A stretch of DNA of 64,000 nucleotides from Bugula neritina (lineage: Eukaryota; Bryozoa; Gymnolaemata; Cheilostomatida; Bugulidae). The stretch is from the NCBI GenBank assembly GCA_964035545.1, contig OZ037768.1, forward strand, positions 5,261,241-5,325,240, read 5' to 3'. The translations under genes were made by a program, and so were the position numbers. This document shows positions 37,636 to 49,600 of this stretch, piece by piece; position 1 is the first letter of the stretch; every line of letters begins with the position of its first letter. Under the pieces are notes generated by a model. The model was not told the DNA's origin, did no database searches, and worked only from the letters and a program-made list of their open reading frames with translations.

Positions 37636-40600
37636 TCACACAGTCGTACCCTCAGCGGAATAAAACAGGGGATGGGTCCAAGTAAACTCGTCAAACTGTA
37701 AAGATAACCAATAAGTTTGATTGCCAGACAAAATAAAAACTTGCAGCAGGTACTCTGTGAATTTGTGCTAATGGTAATACTAGTCTATGGACTAACGAAT
37801 CAATTGTGAGGAGTTGTCTATTACCGTCGTCTCTTGCTGCTTTCCACGCCTTTCATAGCGACGTCTTTGTGGGGTATTCTTCTCTAGAACATCTTTAGAC
37901 TGAAAGAACCTCTTAGGTGATATCTACAAGTACAGACAACTACAGCAACATGTATGGAATAATGCCCAGCAACGGCCAAATGGCACAGTCAATCAGTAGC
38001 TAACGGTACTTCATTTACATAACATTCATGAGCAATCACAGTGGGTAACATACATGTAAGTGTGCAGTAACAGACAGGCATACAATGTACTGGTAGCAAC
38101 TAATACTCACGTGTTTGTCAAACACTGTATCAAAGTTAAGATTTCTGAAGTACGGCAACTTTTGCAAATCTATGATATTAGTGAGTCTTCTATTTGATTT
38201 CTTTGCCAACAACTACAAGTAAAAATAATGCTTCAACTTGGCCATCAAATAAGCATAGCATAGAATCAGTACCATTAGATAATTACGGTTGACATTCACA
38301 GCATTTACAAACTTGTATGTACATTACAACAGCCCACTCCACTCTGTTCCATAGATACTAAAAACTACAATATGCTGCCGATTCCATCCTACTAACTGCT
38401 GCCACTAGTTGACATATTTACCTTGCTGACGACCATTTTTATATCAGTCTTGAAATAATCTGGCAGGAAGTAAGTGTGACGAGCGACGGCAGCACCCATT
38501 TCCCGGTGGTCTTTACACCCGCTGACAGGAAACTCCCCCATAAGCAGGGCATACATGAGAATCCCCAGAGTCCACCAATCGGCAGCGTGGTCATATTCCT
38601 GTCCGTACAGAACTTCAGGAGCTGTCAGCGAGGATTAAATAAACATAGTGTATAATATTATATAAACATAGTGTATATTTTAGAATGTAGGAAGAACATA
38701 GGAGCTACATATACTTAACTATATGCCTAATATACTGGATATACATATACATAAAATGCCTATGAAAACACATTACATTGTATATGCTGCTACTATTCTT
38801 ACGTGTTGTAATAATATTCAACTTCTTACAGTAAACTACTTTACATAGAGTAATATCAATACACCATATAACAGATCTGTCATTGTATTCCCTGCCAAAT
38901 CATGGAATACAATATGATTAAGATTTCATATAACAGAAGAAGGTAAAGTTGTAAGTGCTGCCACATGATCATAATTTGCCTGTTAAGCCAGTCACATTCA
39001 CAATAATGTTCAAGGTTGTCACATACTAACACCACTGTGACATACCCATATACTGTCACATACTAACAACACTGTGACATACCCATATACTGTCACATAC
39101 TAACACTGTGACATACACAAATACCGTCACATACTAACACCACTGTGACATACCCATATACTGTCACATACTAACAACACTGTGACATACCCATATACTG
39201 TCACATACTAACAACACTGTGACATACCCATATACTGTCACATACTAACACCACTGTGACATACACAAATACTGTCACATACTAACAACACTGTGACATA
39301 CCCATATACTGTCACATACTAACAACACTGTGACATACCCATATACTGTCACATACTAACACCACTGTGACATACCCATATACTGTCACATACTAACACT
39401 GTGACATACACATATACTGTCACATACTAACACCACTGTGACATACACAAATACTGTCACATACTAACACCACTGTGACATACACAAATACCGTCACATA
39501 CTAACACCACTGTGACATACCCATATACTGTCACATACTAACAACACTGTGACATACCCATATACTGTCACATACTAACAACACTGTGACATACCCATAT
39601 ACTGTCACATACTAACACCACTGTGACATACACAAATACTGTCACATACTAACAACACTGTGACATACCCATATACTGTCACATACTAACAACACTGTGA
39701 CATACCCATATACTGTCACATACTAACACCACTGTGACATACCCATATACTGTCACATACTAACACTGTGACATACACATATACTGTCACATACTAACAC
39801 CACTGTGACATACACAAATACTGTCACATACTAACACCACTGTGACATACACAAATACCGTCACATACTAACAACACTGTGACATACCCATATACTGTCA
39901 CATACTAACACCACTGTGACATACCCATATACTGCAAGGTCCCACATATAGTCTTGGCTCTTTCTCCGGAAGCCAGCCATTTAGCTAAACCAAAGTCAGT
40001 GAGCTGTACATGGCCATCTTTGTCTAACAGAATGTTCTCCATCTTGAGATCTCTGTAGATTACACCTTCTAGATGCAGGAAGTCCAGCACCATAGCTATC
40101 TCTGATATATATATTCTCACAACCTCCTCAGGCAGCTGTCCTTCTCTCTTCCACAATGCCAACATCTCTCCACATGGTACAAGGTCCATCACTACAGTTA
40201 CATTTCATCATACCATAATCTTCTGTGAGTCAAGCAATGTAAACATGTGAAACCTTGCAAAAATATATTTAACCAAGTAGAAAAACTGAAATTGTGTTTA
40301 AAAATCAGTTAGAAAACATTAAAAAAGAATAAGCTAAGTGCAGTCCAAACAAATTGTTACAGAAGCTTACCAATGTAGAGACTCTGCTTTGCTTGCCAGT
40401 AGTGGTGAGCTTTCACAATGAATGGGTGATCTCCAAACAGTGACTGTATCTGCACCTAGAATTGGAGTATTCAGTACCAGCTCATTAGAACGCGCTATGC
40501 CTTTGATATGCTCACAAAGTTCTGTTTCAAGTTTAGTGAGCTACACAGTGCCTACTTCTTATATTGCCATTTTTGAATGGTGGTTTATACAAAACACACT

Positions 40601-42842
40601 TTAATACAATATAACAACTTTACATAAAAATTCAGACTAATGTATTATTTATTTACTTGTGTTTTCATCAACTATAAACATAACGAAAGTTCCAGATATT
40701 GAAAAGATGACTATTTACATTTATTAGCTTAGCTTTATGCGCTCCTATAGTTTTAAAAATACTTGGTGCTAACTATGTAGAGTTAATAGAATATAGATAT
40801 TACTTTCAGCACAATATTCAGCGTCATTTCCTTATCATTGTTCAATTCAAATTTAATTATTACAACTTCTCCTAACCCATGATACAAAATTTTAGGTAAA
40901 ATTAAGTTTACATTCACATGAATAACTTAGTATCAATTATATTAGTTAGCACTGTGTATGTATCTATTACATACATATAGATATATTAGGTCACCCACCA
41001 CAGCTGCTACAGTCAATGTCCACATAGCTAGCTATCAGTTACATAATACTTTGTTTATGACGTCCTTGAGAGTTCAGATATGCTAATGATATGACCTTGA
41101 CATTGCGTATTGAGACCTACTTAAGGTGAACTTACCTCATCTTTACACTGCCTCACTGCTCGCTCTGCTATAATTTGTGCTTTCTTCAGTATTTTCATGG
41201 CATAAATTTCATTATCGCTTTGGTATCTAACTTTGAGCACATTTCCGTATGAGCCACAGGCTATGTGCTCCACCACCTACAAAGTACACTGCGGTTTATG
41301 AATCAAAGGCTATGTGCCTAGCCACTCACAATAATACACGGTGAGTTTCAACATCATTTCATTAACAATACCAATGAGTTGAGAGAAAGGGTTAGAGTGA
41401 GACAACCAAAATGATAAAATTAAACAATCTATGAGTAACTTGATTGCTAGACCATCATTTCGCAATATTTGTAAAAAAAGAAATTGCAAAAAAGTCCATA
41501 TGCAAAATCCTGACCCACACAATTTCAAGTGACTACAAAATCCGTGAACATCACAAAAACTAAATAATTGTTTCACTTGGATATATGTCTCTCATTATAT
41601 ATACTCACTTCAAAATGATCTTCATTTATTGATGGTTTTACAGGAAAATCTGGTAAAAATAAGCCTTCAATTTGAGAGACTGGCCAGGCAGTGCGAGACG
41701 CCCTATTTTTGTCTGCTAATGTGTCGTCATTCCACTGCCGACGACTTTGCTGAGAGAACAGCCGGATAGATTTTTGGCTCTGTGAACCTGTTTTTAAAAC
41801 ACAAAGTACAAAACTAAGATGAGGCGAGATAGTTTAATCACATGTTGACCACAGCTTGTATGCAGTATTTTTATACCCAACAGAATTAAGGCACAATGGA
41901 CAGAGTGCTAAGCTACAAATTGTATATAATACAAACTATTAGCAAAGTTTGAAAAATAAAAGTTAAGTTGCACCTCTTCTAAATGATTGTCTAAATGATT
42001 TAAATCTATCCGAGCCCGAAGCTCCAGGCGGAGTCTTCCCCAGGAAGGAAGCGAGTCTTACGGAGGAGCCGGCTTTACCCCAGAATGCAGATCCGGTTGT
42101 CTTCGGGGGAAAGAATGACGTGTTTGCCCGAGTAACGCCCTGGAGATACAGCACACCAAGATATAGCTAGGACAATGGTATGTCAACATCCAAAGGGTGT
42201 TTAGTTGGTAGTGCAGCAACCAGTATACAAGCTGAAGTAGGTTTAGTAACTTACAATATGTGTGTATTTTGGTCCGACATTTTGAATGATACAGTTTGAA
42301 ATTAAGAGCTTTTTACTACCAGAAATCATGATTTTTCAAAGCAAGATATTGTGAGATTTACCAAAACCTTATCACAACTTGAAGCTCACACGAGTTACAA
42401 TTATAGAGTTGGTTTCAGAGCTACAGATGTAAGGTTTAAAACAATTCTTATTTCCATAAAATATTTTAATATTGACAAAAACTTGTGAAATAATAGGGAC
42501 ACAAAACACCATAATTTTTTACTACGTTTGTTATACCAAGTTTATTTTTATAAAACTATCGTACTGCATTATTGCAGCTATAAAAATATACCGATCAACA
42601 GTTCACTTAGTAATTAGTAGAACAGAGAAGATAACAGTACTTACCAAATTTGCTCCATCATTGCTGGCTATGTGCACGCTACCATTAGCAACAGGTGCTG
42701 GAGCATTGTATGTTGCTAGGTAGTTAGTCGGATTGTTCTTTGGCAGCTCTCCATCGTGTCTATATACATTTTCTTTAAATCTATTGGGAGGCGACTTTTG
42801 ATATTTGTATTTCTGTCTTTGAGGAGAAGGTTTATTGCCCAT
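37636..42842 (-). CDS. RSKR: Ribosomal protein S6 kinase-related protein kinase (RSKR/SGK494-like), AGC type
   Basis: Predicted Ser/Thr kinase with an N-myristoylation-type start (MGNKPS). Exons, in transcription order: 42842-42645, 42139-41974, 41787-41609, 41276-41136, 40455-40371, 40191-39925, 38621-38422, 38212-38111, 37923-37825, 37695-37636; 498 residues, phases consistent. Residues 1-165 are basic, Ser/Pro-rich and probably disordered. LFLPDFPVKP just before the kinase domain matches vertebrate RSKR (IxxLFLPEFPxxP). The glycine loop is ACGSYGNV (187-194, first Gly is Ala, also seen in RSKR), with Lys209, YRDLKMEN (302-309, Tyr for His in HRD), DFG (322-324) and ICGTLQYMAPEV. The catalytic Lys, Asp and DFG are present, so it may be active. 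The tail has FDEFTW (480-485), a hydrophobic-motif-like F-x-x-F-T-aromatic. Vertebrate proteins are about 400 residues; the extra length is N-terminal. Convergent with the EF-hand gene. Confidence 0.88.
39017..39934. repeat. 37-bp minisatellite overlapping the exon-6 splice donor of the RSKR-like gene
   Basis: About 25 tandem units of CATACTAACAACACTGTGAC plus ATACCCATATACTGTCA, mostly 37 bp, with three 34-bp forms. The array ends inside exon 6: the last ten coding bases and the donor, CAGTATATGG|GTATGT on the minus strand, are part of the unit. Fifteen intronic units carry an exact copy of that 16-base junction. A 10-unit block of 367 bp is duplicated: the variant CCGTCAC occurs at 39124, 39491 and 39859-1, each 367 apart, with the same order of unit variants between. 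Each unit also contains TGTCACA and TGTGACA as an inverted repeat. It fills most of intron 6 (39924-38622). Confidence 0.95.
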
Positions 42843-45800
42843 TACCCACTTCCATCGACTTAATTACGATAACAAGCAACTGGTAAATTATATATGAAAC
42901 TAACAGAGTTGGTAGTAGGAATGGTAATTAGGGAATTGCACTTTTACAATTGCTTTAATTTTCTATTTGCCTGAGCTAAAGTTTAGTAGCAGCTCTTGCA
43001 AGTTCGAGTTTCAGCTAAAACTTTTCAGTCTAAGGCTGTAACAGTTATTAAATTACTGCTAGTATTATGCTAATGTTACACCTGTCCTGATAGTTCACTA
43101 TAACTCTTTGGCTCACAATAAATAACTAATGGACAGATGGGAAGTCAGTGCAAGAGTTGGTATTCCGCACTCACAGTCTCTGCTAACTAATGGTGTTGCA
43201 CTTTTCTTTACTGCCTTGACTTAGCAACAACATAAAATGGAGACCTGGATTTGAGTCAGTCTCATAGTGATGGTATTGATTTTTATGGTAATTCCAGCAG
43301 GAGCAGTAGCTTGAAGTTGATAGAGTGAGTCCTGAGAAATTACTCTTAGCTTTGCTGCTACTAAAATTAAAAGAAAATATGTTTAAATCAAGTATAACTG
43401 CAAGTGGTAAACTAAAACAGCTACAAATATTTAGTCTTACTTATAAAAAATAAAAGTCACACTGTAATTCACTTTTACTTTTAGTTCTATATCCACATTG
43501 ATCTTGGTCGAGCTTGATTTTGAGCTTCAGTTTCAACACTATGGCCACCATAACTATGACTATCAATTCGCCAATATTTACAGAATAGTTAAATATTATA
43601 GTAAAGTTCAACTTTAAAATTCAAGTATAAGTATTTGTATAATATTAAGTAAGACTCTCAGTAACTCTACAGCATAATTATAGGTGTAACTTTAAGTATA
43701 ACTATAAGTTAAAGTACTCTACTTATAGTTATACTCAACTTATAGTTATATCTATAGTAACTACTACTAGTAACTAAGTAAGTATTACTTACTCTATAAG
43801 TAACTATAAGTATTACTATTAGTATACTGTCTATAGTAATAGTTATATACCTAAACTCACTTATACTTATAGTTATAGTATAAGTCTTAGTATAAAGTTT
43901 GCATTATGATTACAATTTAATTACAATTATAATCATAATGATAATTATTAATTACCATTAATATTATCATTGACATTATGATTATCATTATGATTATGTT
44001 TAATTTTACCTTTAAGTAACAAGAGTAACTAAGACTGAGAGTAAGAGTAAGTTAGCTAATAGTAATACTAATACTAATAGTAATAGTTATAGTACTTATA
44101 CTTATAGTAATACTTATACTAATACTAATAGTAATAGTAACAACTAACAGTATTACATTTAATATTACAGTATTAGTCTATTACTATTAGTATTAGTATT
44201 AGTATTACTATTAGTATTAGTATTAGTATAACTATGATAAGTATAATACTAATAGTAATACATTCAGCATTATAGACAACTAATATTCAAGTTATCAAAA
44301 TAATTCAGTTCCTTAGTAGGTCATGATTCATGAGTTAATGTTTAATTTTGTATGACTTGATAGTGATAGTCAAAAATACAACAACCAACCTCAGATAAGG
44401 CTTTGACTGATGAGTCTCCGAGACTGCTGATTATTCCTCCAAAATGCAAAGGCAGTGCCTTTCATTAGTATCGCTATTATTTTGGAAATATCGATAAGCA
44501 GAAAAGTCCCATAAAGCTTACTATTTTGAACACAAAGAGCAGCTACTTCCATAAGAGGATAACTCTAAGCATAAGCCCAAAGATAAATGAAGTAGTGCCA
44601 TATTACTATTCAAAAATTACACATCACCATTTACATGTTATATTTACAGCTAAGCAATATTCAATATCTATAGCCTACAATAAGAAAAAAATAATACTTG
44701 CATGCTCAACCCCACAAATTGTAAAACAAGAATGCAATAACTTTATAGACTATAGTCATAAGCAAACTGACCAAATGATTGTAAAGATTACTCTCAATTA
44801 TCAAATGCATACATCAAAATATACAGAAATGGACTCTTCAGGGACTAGTGAAAACAAACTTATAACAAAATATACAGTGTAATGTAAATGTGAGGTCTTC
44901 TTGTACATAATTTTTGTGCCAACGATTGATAGTGCGCAAAAATATTTTGACCAGCAGTTAATTACAAATAAAAGCCCTGTAAAATATCATATGTACTACA
45001 TAATAGATCAGCTGTAACAAGTGAGTGTAAATAGTTACCTTATATTAAAAGCTAGCCTTACACTTATAATTTTAAACTGATTATAATACAACTGTCGTAC
45101 ATTACAATAATAAGTAAGAATATATTTTAGAACTATTTCAACTTGCAGCTACAACATAATTAATGATTTATTGATTAGTTTCCAAGCAACTCAACTTAAA
45201 GTTTAGAAGGGCTCCTTTTGTGCATATGAAGCTGTAGTGAGATTGCAAGCAGGTGCTCACATGTGTCCAGTATCTGTAGGACAATGTTCTATACTCTATC
45301 TTCAGTGTTATTTGGAGACAATCTTTTCTTTACTACAAAATCTTTACATAGCCTCTAGGTGGAATGTTCTACAGAACTGGTAGGAAGATATGAATAAGTA
45401 AGTTTTTGCAATAATATTTTCTATCTTTATTGATGCTTCATGTACTAAATTGCACTGTATTTTGTTGGTCTCATGCTGAAAACAATTATTTAAAGTTTTT
45501 ATTTCATGTTTCAATAAAATTTCAGCATACGTTTTGCATGTTGTCAAGTTGTTCTTAACAGCTGTATAATATGTTCATATTTTTGTCCTGTTAATCTAAT
45601 GTCAATATAATACATTATGATCTTATATAATAACAAATACTCACACCATGTAATATACACTAATAAAGGCACATATGTTAATTAAAGATCCAGTTCACTA
45701 TACAAAAGCATTTAGCTAAAAGAGTATTGATAGTTTTACATTACTATGCTATTGGTATTAATTTGTATTATAAATAATTGGTATTGAGAATGGTTTACAA

Positions 45801-46671
45801 GATGAAAGTAAGCCTGCCAGAATAAGTATGTAGTTAGTGATTTAGTATTGAATAATTTATAATTTTATTGTCAAAAGAAAGAAGTCCTAAGTGACAAATA
45901 AAATAAATATATAAAACCATGTATGTAAAAAAAGTATACATTTTACATATTGCTTAAAGTGATGCGAAATAATCATTTTATCAAAAGATGAAAACATTCA
46001 TTGTATATACAATTGCCTACATTCTCAACCAAAATAAGGTGTCAATTATTATGCATAGAAACGGTTTTTGTCAACATAGCATAATATAATATAGGGGCCT
46101 GGCTTCAACTTTGATTTTATCCGTTAGCAAGTAATTATATTTTATTTTGCCATGTTCATTGAATTTCTACCAGATATAACATGAACTATACAAGACTGCA
46201 TTCAATAATTGTAAAATATTTCATATTATCATATTTTGACTTAAAATTGCAATTTTGGACTAACAACACCACATAATTCAGTCTAACAAAGGCGGTGTAT
46301 AGAGAACTCAACCAACAAAATAAGGGTATTCTGTTTTAAGTCAATTATAAATGCTTTATACTTAGTTTGCACTGTTAAAAAATAGTTGGAGCTACAACAT
46401 TCCTAAAACCATATAAATTATTAAAGCACTAACAATTTTATCATTATAAAATGTCAATAATACAATAATGCACAAATCATTATAGACCACAAAAAATAGC
46501 AGTTTGAGACTTCGGGGTGGGGCGGGAGAGGGACGCCACCTTACAGCTACATGCACACATAACTGCAAATTATTTGAAATCGACAGTGAGATGGACGTAA
46601 CTAACTCAGTCTATAATAATCATGATGACAAGTCAGCTAATAATTACACAGAATATTCTAGAAGCACAAGG
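42843..46671. other. Intergenic region between the RSKR-like gene and the astacin gene
   Basis: Holds the 5' flank of the RSKR-like gene on its left and the 3' UTR of the astacin gene on its right. Apart from the repeat field at 43640-44290 it is plain A+T-rich sequence. A 118-codon plus-strand open frame at 44526-44882 has no domain, no recognised similarity and composition like its surroundings; I do not count it as a gene. Confidence 0.45.
43640..44290. repeat. Degenerate TAGTAATA/TATAGTTATA repeat field with inverted arms
   Basis: Long field of TATAGTTATAC and AGTAATACTAATA variants. The part at about 44060-44130 (AGTAATACTAATACTAATAG) is the reverse complement of the part at about 44165-44230 (CTATTAGTATTAGTATTACT), so the region can fold back. 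Similar text occurs at 620-720, 1840-2010 and 6780-6900. Confidence 0.7.
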
Positions 46672-49600
46672 TCAAGGCTGAATAACTCTGACAGGAGCCA
46701 TCTGAGTGGAGCAGAACCCGCAGGCCAGTTTACATTTCTTAGACATGAGTTTAGGAAAGATATGACAGGCCTGGGTTTGAGCCCACCTCTCACAGTTCCG
46801 ATCTACATTCATGCAAAGTCCGGGCTGGCAGTATTCGCATGAGTATGGACAACTCTTCTCCATTTCTACTTTGTCAGTATTACAGAATCCTTGCCGGGCT
46901 TTACGCTTGCAATCCGATGACCTGTCATAGCATTCACCTGAAAACCACCCAAGTCAGTCAACAATGTCTTTTTGCAAAGATAAATGTCAAGAAATGCAGC
47001 TTATGTATTTTAGATTTATTTTCCATCTATTCCAAGTTTGGTAGAACTTGGAATCAAGCAGAAACCGTCACCCGCACAGGATCACGGCGGTAAAAAGTGA
47101 CCAAAGGTGACCGTTTTATCTATTCCAAGTTTTCAAAAACAGCACCCATTGTAAAAACAGCATTAGTGAACAAGTGTGGATGAGAAAAGTTTCTCAAAAT
47201 ATTGTCTATATTAGATAAATGGTACAGTTTTATGCTTTTGAAAATTTTAATTATTTTATATATATATATATAACTTCTCAACGTCTAATTGATGAAAAGA
47301 AACCACAATTCCTAAAATACCTTTATTTTAAAAAAGTTTCCATAAAAATAGTATTCTACAAACTTGGGTTCTATTTAAGGTGACCAACATACAGAGACAA
47401 AGATAATCCATTCTCTATTAGCATGCTCACCCTTAACAAAGATTCCCCCAACCTCTTTTTCTAACACTGTCGTAGTACAGAGATTGCATGAGACTTTGCA
47501 GTTGTCTCTGACATAAACATTAACATCACAATAGTCAGCAGAGGTGTCAGCCCAGGCAGCACACGACTCGTGCAAGTCAGCACAGCCTAACAAATGTACA
47601 AAACCGTGTTACCTGCTTGTGTACAAATTCAACAGTCAAACATGAGGAATCGTTGCCTAACAAATGTACAGAGCACAGTGCGTGTCACATGCTTGCCTAC
47701 AAGTTCAACAGTCAAGTATTGCTGCTGAAAAGAAAACTTTTGAAAGTATGAAAAACAGGTAAATATCTTTGCAATAGTTACGTTATATAATACAGACAGA
47801 AAAGCACTCTATCTGTTGTTGAAACTTAGCATGACACTTTACAAAACTAGCTTACTCTTCACTATAAAGCTAACGTATCGAACTACCCATGATGTTGTAA
47901 CAAGCAATAACTTCCTATAAAACTGATTTAATGTCAGCATTTAGATAATTAACAGAAATAATCAACTGACCAGGTGGAGGAGGAGTGACTGTGGTGGTAG
48001 ACAGAACAGCAGGTGGTGTTAGGGTAGGAGTTGTCATTTCAGTGATTGTCTCCCCAATGCCACCACATGTACCACAAGTTTTTGCACAGTTGGTATGCAT
48101 AAAGCCAGGGTTTATATCACAGTGTCCAGACCTGCTCCAGCTCTCGCATTCCTCGTTTGATGGGTGAAGATTGGTGCAAAGTACTGAAGTTGTAATTGGC
48201 GGTACAAGATCACCTAATAATATTATGTAAGGAAACTTATATACATATACAATAGCACGGCCAGGGTAAAAGTTAGAACCCAAGTTTGAAGTCTTGGTTG
48301 TTTGCAATATTCATTCTACGGCAGAAAAGAAGTGCACATAATTGATTAACGTCATTGACAATGCTGACAAGGTAATAGCTTGTCAAGCTTGCAGGTGGTG
48401 TTCTTGCATTTGCTGTGGATAAACAATTTTGCATTATAAGCAAAGCTACATTACAAGCAAACATTAGGGCATGATACAACTTCTCAAAAACTAGCTGCTC
48501 ACACTATGATTTGAAAATTCTGAAACAATATTTAAAAATTAACAAAACCGAGGCAATCTCGAGAGCTTACATTGTTTGCAGGCTTTAGCACAGTTGCTTA
48601 GCATCCAGCTAGGGTTGTCTAAACACTGATTATTGTCCGCCCATTCCATACATTGACTATCATCTCCATACTTGTTAGCACAGACAACAGACCTGTAAAA
48701 TTACACTGGTGTAGAGTACGTGGTGAGTTGATCAACTTATATAGGCACACAAATCATACCTTCACTGCATTATATACTATACAAATCACACCTTCACTGC
48801 ATCATATACTATACAAAAGAAGCAGAAAAGGCCTCTAAAGTACTATTTTCTTATGGTCTTTAGTCGGCAACTCAACAACACTATAAGTATATATCAGTTT
48901 ACAATTAATACAAGAAATTCAACAATATTAAATGATCAGTTCAAGTTTCTAACTAAAATGTAACAAATTTGAAATAACAAGAGAATGTCAATAGAAAAAT
49001 TTGACATCAACCTACTTACCTTGTGCATAGCTTACAAGACAAAGCACAATTTTCATGCATCCAGGAAGGGTTGCTCTTACAGTGCCCGTACTTTGCCCAA
49101 GCCTCGCAATCTGCATCTTTACCATATTTGTTCTTACAGTCGGATACTACATGTAGAGATAAGCAATACTTAAAACACACAGATACAGCTTTGGAAACAC
49201 CAGAGGGTGTTACGATAAAGGGAACACCAGATGCATGATGCAAGAGACCAAATACTGTCCTGACATAACTGTAAGACAGGAGGCATTGAAAGCAGAGTAT
49301 GAAACACAATATTGGTTTAGAAAAGACATTATATTCTTGTTGAGTTGAATACTATCAGCTTATTTCATCTGCATGTAATTTAGCCTTGCATCATTGTAAT
49401 TAAAGCAAACACATTATAAAATATAAGTAAAAAGCTTCAAAATCATGGTGGAACTGAAGCTTTGCAGACTAACAGTAATTTGTGGGTTTTTATATTTGAT
49501 AAGTTCGTGAGTACTAGCACTTGGGATGAGTTCATATATCTATTGGGTCAACCTAAACAACCAATACATACATGAGATATATCTGCATCTACTACTCAAG

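Noticed and set aside
39017-39934. Regularly repeated array resembling a CRISPR
   Set aside because: Units are joined head to tail without unique spacers, inside an animal gene intron; it is a minisatellite.
39905-40192. Kinase exon 6 read through into GMSQWC as a protein end
   Set aside because: The added residues come from the repeat after the donor GTATGT; the next exon restores A-P-E-V in phase.
44526-44882. 118-codon plus-strand frame as a gene
   Set aside because: Composition follows the A+T-rich surroundings, no similarity recognised, and it lies in the probable 3' flank of the astacin gene.
48340-48479. An extra astacin-gene exon between exons 20 and 21 using the CCACAG acceptor near 48410
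   Set aside because: It would turn the last ShKT cysteine codon into Ser; splicing straight to 48213 restores Cys and keeps the phase.
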